The position numbers and the translations under genes were made by a program. Positions 20,633-28,493 of a DNA stretch of 64,000 nt are shown piece by piece. This stretch comes from Streptomyces humicola (GTDB lineage: Bacteria; Actinomycetota; Actinomycetes; Streptomycetales; Streptomycetaceae), in assembly GCF_024436035.1 (NCBI RefSeq), contig NZ_JANFNG010000016.1, positions 62,001 through 126,000 on the forward strand, read 5' to 3'. The notes under the pieces were generated by a model. It saw nothing but the letters and a program-made list of their open reading frames with translations, was not told the DNA's origin and searched no databases. Every line of letters begins with the position of its first letter. Position 1 is the stretch's first letter.

Positions 20633-22639
20633 GTGTTCGAGACAGTCCTTGTGGCCAACCGGGGCGAGATCGCCGTCCGGGTGATCCGCACACTGCGGCG
20701 GATCGGGGTGCGCTCGGTGGCCGTGTACAGCGACGCGGACGCCGGGGCCCTGCACGTCGCAGAGGCGGACACGGCGGTGCGCATCGGCCCCGCACCGGCA
20801 GTGGAAAGCTACTTGTCGATACAGCGGCTTCTCGACGCCGCTGCCCGCACCGGCGCACAGGCCGTTCACCCCGGCTACGGGTTCCTCGCCGAGAACCCCG
20901 CCTTCGCACGCGCCTGCCAGGAGGCCGGGCTCGTCTTCATCGGGCCGCCCGCGAGCGCCATCGAGCTCATGGGCGACAAGATCCGCGCCAAGGAGACCGT
21001 CCGGGCGGCCGGTGTGCCCGTCGTGCCCGGCAGCAGCGGAAGCGGCCTGACCGATGCCCAACTCATCGACGCGGCACGGCAGATCGGCACCCCGGTGCTG
21101 CTCAAGCCGTCCGCGGGCGGCGGCGGCAAAGGCATGCGGCTAGTACGGGACGAGGCGCTGCTCGCCGACGAGATCGCCGCGGCGCGGCGTGAGGCGCGCG
21201 GCTCGTTCGGCGACGACACACTGCTCGTCGAGCGATGGATCGACCGGCCACGGCACATCGAGATCCAGGTGCTGGCCGACGCCCACGGCCATGTCGTCCA
21301 CCTCGGCGAGCGCGAGTGCTCGTTGCAGCGCCGCCACCAGAAGGTGATCGAGGAGGCACCGAGCGTCCTGCTCGACCAGGCCACGCGTGTGGCGATGGGC
21401 GAGGCCGCGGTGCAGGCCGCCCGCTCCTGCGGCTATGTGGGTGCGGGCACCGTGGAGTTCATCGTCCCCGGCGCGGATCCCGCCGCGTACTGCTTCATGG
21501 AGATGAACACTCGCCTGCAGGTCGAGCACCCCGTGACGGAGCTGGTCACCGGGCTCGATCTGGTGGAGTGGCAGCTGCGCGTCGCAGCTGGTGAGGAGCT
21601 CGCCTTCGGCCAGCAGGACATCACGCTCACCGGCCATGCGATTGAGGCCCGCATCTGCGCGGAGTCGGCGCGGCTGACCGGAGAGCGGCTGGACTTCCTG
21701 CCCTCGAGCGGGACGGTGCTCGAACTCGACGAGCCGCGAGGCGAAGGCGTGCGCGTCGACTCCGGGCTGCGCACCGGCAGCGAGGTGGGCACGGCCTACG
21801 ACCCGATGCTCTCCAAGATCATCGCCCATGGGCCGGACCGGGCGACCGCACTCCGTAGGCTGCGCGCCGCCCTCGCCGGCACCGTGGTGCTGGGTGTCGA
21901 CACCAACACCGCTTTTCTGAGGCGGCTGCTCGCCCATCCCGCGGTCGTCTCCGGAGATCTCGACACCGGGCTGATCGATCATGAGGCGGTCAGGCTGGTG
22001 GACTCCGGCATACCCGACGAGGTGTATGCGGCGGCGGCGCTGCTGCGGCACTCAGCGCTGCGTCCCCGCCCGGCGGCCAGCAAGTGGACGGATCCGTTCT
22101 CGGTGCCGAGCGGTTGGCGGCTGGGCGGCGAGCCGGCGTGGACCGTGCACCACCTGCGGGTGCCGGGGCACGAACCGGTGGCGGTACGCGTCCGCGACGG
22201 CGAGGTGCGTGTGGGCGCGGCGGAGCCGGTGCCTGCGGCGCTGGACGTCGACGGGCCAAGAGCCCAGCTGCGCTGGGACGGTGTGACCCATATGTTCCGG
22301 CACGCCGACGGCTGGCTGGCACGCGACGGCGACTCCTGGCTCCTCAAGGACCACGACCCGGTCGAGGCGGCGCTCAGCGGGGGCGCGGCCGCCGCCCACG
22401 CCGGGACGCTCACGGCGCCGATGCCCGGCACGGTCACCGTCGTCAAGGTCGCCCCGGGCGACACCGTGACCACCGGGCAGAGCCTGCTCGTCGTCGAGGC
22501 CATGAAGATGGAGCACGTCATCGCCGCTCCACACGACGGCACGGTCACGGAGATCGACATCACCCCGGGCTCGACGGTCGCCATGGACCAAGTGCTCGCC
22601 GTCGTCACCCCGGCCGCCCCCGCGGAGGAGGAGTCATGA
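20633..22639 (+). CDS. accA1: Acyl-CoA carboxylase alpha subunit (biotin carboxylase + BCCP)
   Basis: A 668-residue biotin-dependent subunit starting with GTG at 20633, 13 bp after accD1. The biotin carboxylase part begins VLVANRGEIAVRVIRTLRRI and includes the ATP-grasp loop LKPSAGGGGKGMR, ERECSLQRRHQKVIEEAPS and EMNTRLQVEHPVTE. A short middle domain follows (about 450-590). The C-terminal biotinyl domain carries VVEAMKMEHV with the biotinylated Lys at residue 625. It carboxylates biotin with bicarbonate and ATP for the AccD1 subunit. The stop overlaps the hmgL start by 4 bp, so translation is coupled. Confidence 0.95.
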   Translation: MFETVLVANRGEIAVRVIRTLRRIGVRSVAVYSDADAGALHVAEADTAVRIGPAPAVESYLSIQRLLDAAARTGAQAVHPGYGFLAENPAFARACQEAGLVFIGPPASAIELMGDKIRAKETVRAAGVPVVPGSSGSGLTDAQLIDAARQIGTPVLLKPSAGGGGKGMRLVRDEALLADEIAAARREARGSFGDDTLLVERWIDRPRHIEIQVLADAHGHVVHLGERECSLQRRHQKVIEEAPSVLLDQATRVAMGEAAVQAARSCGYVGAGTVEFIVPGADPAAYCFMEMNTRLQVEHPVTELVTGLDLVEWQLRVAAGEELAFGQQDITLTGHAIEARICAESARLTGERLDFLPSSGTVLELDEPRGEGVRVDSGLRTGSEVGTAYDPMLSKIIAHGPDRATALRRLRAALAGTVVLGVDTNTAFLRRLLAHPAVVSGDLDTGLIDHEAVRLVDSGIPDEVYAAAALLRHSALRPRPAASKWTDPFSVPSGWRLGGEPAWTVHHLRVPGHEPVAVRVRDGEVRVGAAEPVPAALDVDGPRAQLRWDGVTHMFRHADGWLARDGDSWLLKDHDPVEAALSGGAAAAHAGTLTAPMPGTVTVVKVAPGDTVTTGQSLLVVEAMKMEHVIAAPHDGTVTEIDITPGSTVAMDQVLAVVTPAAPAEEES

Positions 22640-23658
22640 CCGCCCACCCCTCGCCCGGCCTCCCACCCGTCGCCCACCGCCACCCTCAACAGGCCTCCGG
22701 GCTGCCAATCCCCGATGGCCTGCCCATGGCGTTCCCGGCCGACGACATGCCGGACCGGATCCGTATTCACGAGGTCGGCCCGCGCGACGGCCTGCAGAAC
22801 GAGAAGACGGTCGTGCCGACGCCCGTGAAGGCGGAGTTCATCCGCCGGCTCGCGGACGCGGGGCTGCGCACCATCGAGGCGACGAGCTTCGTGCACCCCA
22901 AATGGGTGCCTCAACTCGCCGACGCCGAGCGGTTGATGGCGATGCTTGACGGCGTCGAGGCCAGGCTGCCGGTGCTCGTCCCCAACGAGCGGGGCCTGGA
23001 GCGCGCCCTGGCGCTGGGCGTCCGGGAGATCGCCGTCTTCGGCAGCGCCACGGAGTCGTTCGCCAAGGCCAACCTCAACCGCAGCGTGGACGAGTCGCTC
23101 GCCATGTTCGAGCCGGTGGTGGCCCGGGCCCGGGACGCGGGCGCGAGTGTGCGCGGCTACCTGTCGATGTGCTTCGGCGACCCCTGGGAGGGTCCGGTGC
23201 CCGTCGCGCAGGTCGTCGGCGTCGCCCGCCGCCTGTTCGACCTCGGGTGCACCGAGCTCAGCCTGGGCGACACGATCGGCGTCGCCACCCCCGGCCATGT
23301 CACGGAGCTGCTGGTCTCGCTCCACCAGGTGGGAATCTCGGCAGACCACCTCGCCGTGCACTTCCACGACACCTACGGCCAGGCACTCGCCAACACCCTG
23401 TCCGCCCTCCAGTCGGGCGTCACCACCGTGGACGCCTCGGCCGGCGGGATCGGCGGCTGCCCCTACGCCAAGAGCGCCACGGGCAATCTCGCCACCGAAG
23501 ACCTCGTGTGGATGCTGAACGGTCTCGGCATCGACACCGGGGTCGACCTCGACCGCCTCACCGCCACCAGCGTGTGGATGGCGGACCACCTGGGCCGGCC
23601 GAGCCCGTCCCGCACCGTTCGCGCCCTCTCCCACGAGGACTCCCACGAGGAGCAGTGA
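22636..23658 (+). CDS. hmgL: Hydroxymethylglutaryl-CoA lyase
   Basis: A 340-residue TIM-barrel lyase that cleaves HMG-CoA to acetoacetate and acetyl-CoA, the last step of leucine degradation. Motifs: HEVGPRDGLQNEKTVVPT (substrate and metal Asp), ATSFVHPKWVPQLADAE, GDTIGVATPGH, HFHDTYGQALAN with the metal His pair, and the active-site Cys loop AGGIGGCPYAKSATGN near residue 275. The ATG at 22636 overlaps the accA1 stop (ATGA); it gives an N-terminal extension of about 35 residues relative to the usual start, so a downstream ATG (MPDRIRIHE) is an alternative. Third gene of the operon. Confidence 0.95.
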   Translation: MTAHPSPGLPPVAHRHPQQASGLPIPDGLPMAFPADDMPDRIRIHEVGPRDGLQNEKTVVPTPVKAEFIRRLADAGLRTIEATSFVHPKWVPQLADAERLMAMLDGVEARLPVLVPNERGLERALALGVREIAVFGSATESFAKANLNRSVDESLAMFEPVVARARDAGASVRGYLSMCFGDPWEGPVPVAQVVGVARRLFDLGCTELSLGDTIGVATPGHVTELLVSLHQVGISADHLAVHFHDTYGQALANTLSALQSGVTTVDASAGGIGGCPYAKSATGNLATEDLVWMLNGLGIDTGVDLDRLTATSVWMADHLGRPSPSRTVRALSHEDSHEEQ

Positions 23659-23662
23659 CACC

Positions 23663-24829
23663 ATGACCATCGACCACCGGCTGCCTGCCGAATACGAGGA
23701 ACTGCGCCGCACCGTCGAGGAGTTCGCCCACGAGGTCGTCGCCCCGAAGATCGGCGAGTTCTACGAGCACCACGAGTTCCCGTACGAGATCGTGCGGGAG
23801 ATGGGCCGCATGGGCCTGTTCGGGCTTCCGTTCCCCGAGGAGTACGGCGGGATGGCCGGCGACTATTTCGCGCTGTGTCTCGCGCTGGAGGAGTTGGCGA
23901 GGGTCGATTCGTCGGTGGCGATAACCCTGGAGGCAGGCGTGTCGCTGGGCGCGATGCCCATCTTCCGCTTCGGTACCGAGGCCCAGAAGAACCAGTGGCT
24001 GCCGAAGCTGTGCTCGGGCGAGCTGCTCGGCGCGTTCGGCCTCACCGAGCCGGAGTGCGGTTCCGACGCCGGCGGCACGCGCACCACGGCACGGCTCGAC
24101 GAGGAGACCGGCGAGTGGGTGATCAACGGCACCAAGTGCTTCATCACCAACTCGGGTACGGAGATCACCGGTCTGGTGACGGTGACGGCGGTGACCGGCC
24201 GGAAGCCGGACGGGCGGCCGGAGATCTCCTCGATCATCGTGCCGTCCGGCACCCCTGGCTTCACGGTGGCACCGCCGTACTCGAAGGTCGGCTGGAACGC
24301 GTCCGACACCCGTGAACTCTCCTTCGCCGACTGCCGCGTCCCGGCTGCCAATCTGCTGGGCGAACCAGGACGCGGCTATGCCCAGTTCCTGCGGATCCTG
24401 GACGAGGGGCGGATAGCGATATCCGCGCTCGCCACCGGTCTGGCGCAGGGCTGCGTGGACGAGTCGGTGACGTATGCCAAGACGCGTCAGGCGTTCGGCA
24501 AGCCCATCGGTGACAACCAGGCGATCCAGTTCAAGCTGGCCGACATGGAGATGCGTGCCCACACCGCTCGGCTCGCCTGGCGCGATGCCGCATCCCGGCT
24601 GCTGCACGGCGATCCGTTCAAGAAGGAGGCGGCGCTTGCCAAGCTGTACTCCTCCGAGATCGCGGTCACCAACGCGCGCGAGGCGACGCAGATCCACGGC
24701 GGCTACGGCTTCATGAACGAGTACCCCGTGGCCCGTTTCTGGCGGGATTCGAAGATATTGGAGATTGGCGAGGGCACGAGCGAGGTGCAGCGCATGCTGA
24801 TCGCGCGTGAGCTGGGTCTCACCGCGTAG
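23663..24829 (+). CDS. acdH: Isovaleryl-CoA dehydrogenase-type acyl-CoA dehydrogenase
   Basis: A 388-residue flavoprotein beginning 5 bp after hmgL. It carries FGLPFPEEYGGMAGDYFALC, LTEPECGSDAGGTRTTARLD, NGTKCFITNSGTEI, the C-terminal signature IHGGYGFMNEYPVARFWRDS and ILEIGEGTSEVQRMLIAREL. It dehydrogenates a short branched acyl-CoA, by operon context isovaleryl-CoA, feeding the carboxylase encoded upstream. In S. coelicolor the gene in this position is AcdH (SCO2779, from memory), used for branched-chain and short acyl-CoAs; in S. avermitilis the orthologue is called fadE4. A strong hairpin at 24858 ends the operon. Confidence 0.94.
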   Translation: MTIDHRLPAEYEELRRTVEEFAHEVVAPKIGEFYEHHEFPYEIVREMGRMGLFGLPFPEEYGGMAGDYFALCLALEELARVDSSVAITLEAGVSLGAMPIFRFGTEAQKNQWLPKLCSGELLGAFGLTEPECGSDAGGTRTTARLDEETGEWVINGTKCFITNSGTEITGLVTVTAVTGRKPDGRPEISSIIVPSGTPGFTVAPPYSKVGWNASDTRELSFADCRVPAANLLGEPGRGYAQFLRILDEGRIAISALATGLAQGCVDESVTYAKTRQAFGKPIGDNQAIQFKLADMEMRAHTARLAWRDAASRLLHGDPFKKEAALAKLYSSEIAVTNAREATQIHGGYGFMNEYPVARFWRDSKILEIGEGTSEVQRMLIARELGLTA

Positions 24830-24857
24830 GCCGGAGACAGGCTCGGAAACCCAGGAG

Positions 24858-24879
24858 TCCTGCCCGAAATCGGGCAGGA
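24858..24879 (+). terminator. Rho-independent-like terminator of the acc-hmgL-acdH operon
   Basis: TCCTGCCCGA and TCGGGCAGGA form a perfect 10-bp stem with a 2-nt loop, 29 bp after the acdH stop, followed by TTCTTG. No T-run, as usual for high-GC actinobacteria. Confidence 0.75.
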
Positions 24880-24918
24880 TTCTTGCGAACCACCTCCTGC
24901 CTCCCGCAGGATCAAGCG

Positions 24919-25194
24919 GTGCTCGAACGCCGGAGTCCGCACGAGGACCTCATCGACCACCTGATGCGCACCACGCCGCTGCACCGCGGCGAGGCCGCAC
25001 GGGTGGTGCTCGACGTCCTCGCGTACTTCGACGAGTCGACCGAGGAGTACGTACGCCGTCGCCACCGCGAGCTGCAGTCCGGCGGACTTGCGAACCCGGA
25101 GATCTTCGAGCGGATCACCGAGGAGCTGCCGCATCGCGCGGTGGCGCCGCCGGAGCTCTCGCTGCGCCAACTGCGCCGCATCGTCTACGGCTGA
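24919..25194 (+). CDS. Small conserved hypothetical protein
   Basis: A 91-residue protein from GTG 24919, which has a GCAGGA ribosome site 10 nt upstream. It starts MLERRSPHEDLIDHLMRTTP, then HRGEAARVVLDVLAYFDEST, EEYVRRRHRELQSGGL and PPELSLRQLRRIVYG. It is helical, acidic and basic in blocks, without signal peptide or membrane segment. I recall similar small proteins of unknown function in Streptomyces. It lies after the acdH terminator and 41 bp before glmS on the same strand, so it may be cotranscribed with glmS. Confidence 0.7.
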   Translation: MLERRSPHEDLIDHLMRTTPLHRGEAARVVLDVLAYFDESTEEYVRRRHRELQSGGLANPEIFERITEELPHRAVAPPELSLRQLRRIVYG

Positions 25195-25206
25195 GCCGGC
25201 TCAGCC
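25189..25206. promoter_or_regulatory. Perfect 18-bp palindrome upstream of glmS
   Basis: GGCTGAGCC-GGCTCAGCC is a perfect 18-bp palindrome that spans the stop codon of the small gene and ends 29 bp before the glmS start. It could be an operator, a weak terminator hairpin or part of the glmS leader. It does not resemble a DasR site. Confidence 0.45.
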
Positions 25207-25235
25207 TGCCGATCCCACAGGGAGGAACCGCGTTC

Positions 25236-27059
25236 ATGTGCGGAATTGTCGGATACATCGGGAAACGTGACGCTGCCCCGCTTCTGCTGGAGGGGCTGCA
25301 GCGGCTGGAGTACCGCGGTTACGACTCCGCCGGGGTCGCCGTGAGCGGCAAATCGGGGGCGCTGAAGACGGTCAAGGCCAAGGGCCGGGTGCGTGACCTC
25401 GAATCCCGCCTTCCGAAGCGTTTCGCCGGCACCACCGGCATCGCCCACACCCGCTGGGCCACCCACGGAGCCCCCAGTGACGACAACGCGCACCCGCACA
25501 TGGACCCCGACGGCGTCGTCGCCGTGGTGCACAACGGCATCATCGACAACGCCCCGGAACTGCGGGCGAAGCTGACCGCCGACGGCGTCGAGTTCGCCTC
25601 GGAGACCGACACCGAGGTGCTCACCCACCTGATCGCCCGCTCCGAGGCCGACTCCCTCGAAGCGCGCGTCCGGGAGGCCCTGGCGCGCGTCGAGGGCACC
25701 TACGGCATCGCGGTGCTGCACGCCTCCTTCCCCGACCGCATCGTCGTCGCCCGCAACGGCTCGCCCGTCGTCCTCGGCATCGGCGAGAACGAGATGTTCG
25801 TCGCCTCCGACGTGGCCGCCCTGGTCCGCCACACCCGCCAGGTGGTCACCCTCGACGACGGCGAGATGGCCACGCTCAAGGCCGGCGAGTACCGCACGTA
25901 CACGACCGAGGGCAGCCGCACCTCCGGCTCGCCGACCACCATCGAGGGCGAGGCGGCCGACCCCGGGGCCTGGGACATCGGAGGCCACGAGCACTACATG
26001 CACAAGGAGATCTGCGAGCAGCCGGACGCGGTGGACCGGGTGCTGCGCGGGCGCATCGACGACCGGTTCGCCACCGTCCACCTCGGCGGCCTCGGCATCG
26101 ACGCCCGCGAGGCGCGCGGAGTGCGCAGGGTGAAGATCCTCGGCTGCGGCTCGGCGTTCCATGCGGGCCAGATCGGCGCCCAGCTGATCGAGGAGCTCGC
26201 GCGCATCCCCGCCGACGCCGAACCCGCGAGCGAGTTCCGCTACCGCAATCCCGTCGTCGATCCCGACACCCTCTATATCGCCGTCAGCCAGTCGGGTGAG
26301 ACCTACGACACACTCGCCGCCGTCCAGGAGCTCAAGCGCAAGGGCGCCTGCGTCCTCGGCGTGGTCAATGTGGTCGGCAGCGCGATCGCCCGGGAGGCGG
26401 ACGGCGGGATGTACGTGCACGCCGGACCCGAGGTCTGCGTCGTGTCCACCAAGTGCTTCACCAACACCGCCGTCGCCTTCGCTCTGCTCGCCCTCCACCT
26501 CGGCCGGGTGCGGGATCTGTCGGTCGCCGACGGCAAGCGGATCATCGCAGGGCTGCGCCGGCTACCCGCACAGATCGCGGAGATCCTGAGCGCCGAGGAG
26601 GAAATCAAGAAGCTCGCGCACTCCTACGCGGACGCCCGCAGCATGATGTTCGTCGGCCGCGTGCGCGGCTACCCGGTCGCCCGTGAGGCCTCGCTGAAGC
26701 TCAAGGAGGTCTCCTACGTCCACGCGGAGGCCTATCCGGCCTCCGAGCTCAAGCACGGGCCGCTGGCGCTCATCGAGCCCGATGTGCCGTCCGTCGCGAT
26801 CGTGCCGGACGACGAGCTGCTGGAGAAGAACCGGGCGACGCTCGAGGAGATCAAGGCGCGCCACGGCCGGATCCTGGCCGTGGCCCACGCGCCGCAGGAG
26901 GCGGCGGACGACACGATCGTGGTGCCGCACAACGAGCCCGAGCTCGACCCGGTGCTGCTCGGGATCCCGCTGCAGCTGCTGGCGTACCACGCCGCGCTCG
27001 CGCTCGGCCGCGACATCGACAAGCCGCGCAATCTCGCTAAGTCGGTCACCGTGGAGTAG
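25236..27059 (+). CDS. glmS: Glutamine-fructose-6-phosphate aminotransferase (isomerizing)
   Basis: A 607-residue GlmS that makes glucosamine-6-phosphate for peptidoglycan and other amino sugars. The Ntn-type glutaminase domain begins MCGIVGYIGKRDAAPLLLEG (processed Cys2), with LEYRGYDSAGVAV, AHTRWATHGAPSDDNAHPH and HNGIIDN. Two SIS domains follow: GCGSAFHAGQIGAQLIEELA, ISQ-like AVSQSGETYDTLAA and EVSYVHAEAYPASELKHGPL, ending PRNLAKSVTVE. GGAGGAA lies just before the ATG. In S. coelicolor two glmS genes exist; by synteny this would be glmS2 (SCO2789, from memory). No glmS ribozyme was seen upstream. Confidence 0.95.
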   Translation: MCGIVGYIGKRDAAPLLLEGLQRLEYRGYDSAGVAVSGKSGALKTVKAKGRVRDLESRLPKRFAGTTGIAHTRWATHGAPSDDNAHPHMDPDGVVAVVHNGIIDNAPELRAKLTADGVEFASETDTEVLTHLIARSEADSLEARVREALARVEGTYGIAVLHASFPDRIVVARNGSPVVLGIGENEMFVASDVAALVRHTRQVVTLDDGEMATLKAGEYRTYTTEGSRTSGSPTTIEGEAADPGAWDIGGHEHYMHKEICEQPDAVDRVLRGRIDDRFATVHLGGLGIDAREARGVRRVKILGCGSAFHAGQIGAQLIEELARIPADAEPASEFRYRNPVVDPDTLYIAVSQSGETYDTLAAVQELKRKGACVLGVVNVVGSAIAREADGGMYVHAGPEVCVVSTKCFTNTAVAFALLALHLGRVRDLSVADGKRIIAGLRRLPAQIAEILSAEEEIKKLAHSYADARSMMFVGRVRGYPVAREASLKLKEVSYVHAEAYPASELKHGPLALIEPDVPSVAIVPDDELLEKNRATLEEIKARHGRILAVAHAPQEAADDTIVVPHNEPELDPVLLGIPLQLLAYHAALALGRDIDKPRNLAKSVTVE

Positions 27060-27103
27060 GGAAGGCGTGCGGGGTACGGGCGGGATACGCCGCCGGCGTC
27101 ATC

Positions 27104-27625
27104 TCACGGGATGACGATCACCGGGCGCTGAGCACGCCGGGCGAGACGGCCGGCCACCGAGCCGAAGATCTTGCCGATGATGCCGTGCGTGCCGCCGACC
27201 ACGATCGCGTCGGCGGCATACTCCCGGCCGACCTCTTCCAGTTCGTGGCAGATGTCACCGCCCCGCTCGACGAGGATCCACGACACCTCGGAGAGGTAGT
27301 CCGCACAGGCCAGCTCCAGGCCCAGCACTTCGGTGCGGTGATCGGGTACATCCACGAAGACCGGCGGCTCACATCCGGCCCACACCGTGGCGGGCAATCG
27401 GTTGGCGACGTGCACGATGATCAGCCCGGAGCCGGAGCGGCGGGCCATGCCGATGGCGTAGGCGAGGGCGCGTTCGCTGGAGACGGATCCGTCGAAACCA
27501 ACCACCACACCGTGCTGGAACGCGGGATCACACGAATGGCGCGACTTTTCCCCCGCCTCGGGTTCCGCCGCCGAATGGGCTAGCGGCTTGCCGTCGGCAG
27601 GCTCTGGGAGCTCGTAACCGGCCAT
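27104..27625 (-). CDS. Universal stress protein family
   Basis: A 173-residue single-domain USP from ATG 27625 (MAGYELPEPA). The domain starts GVVVGFDGSVSSERALAYAI, continues IIVHVANRLP and ends VVGGTHGIIGKIFGSVAGRL plus ARRAQRPVIVIP. The ATP-binding glycine motif is present in shape (GTHG...GSV) but the spacer is shorter than the usual nine residues. It is convergent with glmS, separated by 44 bp. The family has stress and dormancy roles, and the target is unknown. The long gap on its upstream side is shared with adpA. Confidence 0.85.
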   Translation of the reverse strand: MAGYELPEPADGKPLAHSAAEPEAGEKSRHSCDPAFQHGVVVGFDGSVSSERALAYAIGMARRSGSGLIIVHVANRLPATVWAGCEPPVFVDVPDHRTEVLGLELACADYLSEVSWILVERGGDICHELEEVGREYAADAIVVGGTHGIIGKIFGSVAGRLARRAQRPVIVIP

Positions 27626-28100
27626 GGTGGGGTTTTCGGCGAAGGCGACGCCGGGAGCGCCGCTGAAGCGGACACGGACAGCTGGAGCAGCGGGACCGGC
27701 CGTATTGGCCGGTAAGGGCGTTGCCCTCCCACTGCCACCAGGGTACGGCGACGGAGCGTCCCTGCACAGACACACCGAGCGCTCCACCGGGTGGTGTTCG
27801 TACCCGGAGTTTCCAGGAGAATGCCGGAGCCGGGCGGGAAGTGCAACGCCCCCTGCCCAACGGGCGGAGCCTCCAGGACTTGCACCGACCATCCCCGGAC
27901 GGGGCGCTCGTCAAACAGCCGAACCGAACAGTCCCCGCAACCGGACGTTCACCTCGCAACCATTAGCCTTCCGTAAGTAATACGACGTTCGGGGTCACCG
28001 GGTTCACCGGTCCGCGTTCCCCGGCCCGGTCCCTCACAACGGCGCCCGGCCGGTTCTGCACCAGCGCAGGCCTGCGGCCATGACGGCGCATGGAGGCGCA

Positions 28101-28139
28101 CCTCCCAAGGAGGGGCGCACTACCCCTCCTCAGGAGGGG
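28101..28139 (+). promoter_or_regulatory. Alternating complementary arms in the adpA leader region
   Basis: Four GC-rich arms in a row can pair with their neighbours: CCTCC (28101-28105), AGGAGGGG (28108-28115), CCCCTCCT (28123-28130) and AGGAGGGG (28132-28139). Arms 2-3 and 3-4 are each perfect 8-bp pairs and exclude one another. The site lies about 355 bp before the adpA start in an 868-bp intergenic region. From memory, S. coelicolor adpA mRNA has a leader hairpin cut by RNase III, so this is a candidate counterpart. Confidence 0.45.
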
Positions 28140-28381
28140 AAGCAGGCTGGAGTTACGACTCTTTTCAGCCAACTTCTCGCCGTAGTGCGCCCATTGGGAA
28201 CACCCGCCATTAACCCGCGCGCTACCAGGGCAGACAGGAGCGCAGGGGGCTCAGGCGGTCAACCGCGCCGGGGGGTTACCGGGGGACATGCCAGAGGCGT
28301 ACTTCCCAGCGGAGCCTGTGAGTGGAACGCTTCGTGATCGAATGCTTCACGCCAAGTTGTCATGTCGACTTAGCGCCGGGT

Positions 28382-28396
28382 GGTGAACTTGTCACC
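28382..28396. promoter_or_regulatory. Inverted repeat upstream of adpA
   Basis: GGTGA-N5-TCACC lies about 100 bp before the adpA start codon. The 868-bp gap 27626-28493 otherwise holds the adpA promoter region and no gene that I can support. The repeat is a possible regulator site of unknown owner. Confidence 0.3.
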
Positions 28397-28493
28397 TCAG
28401 CCACTGTGGACACAGTAGATTCGATCTTGGGTAACACGGCGGGGGAACGTGCAGTACCAGGAGGACACGTCGACCGAGGGGGGCTCATCCGCC

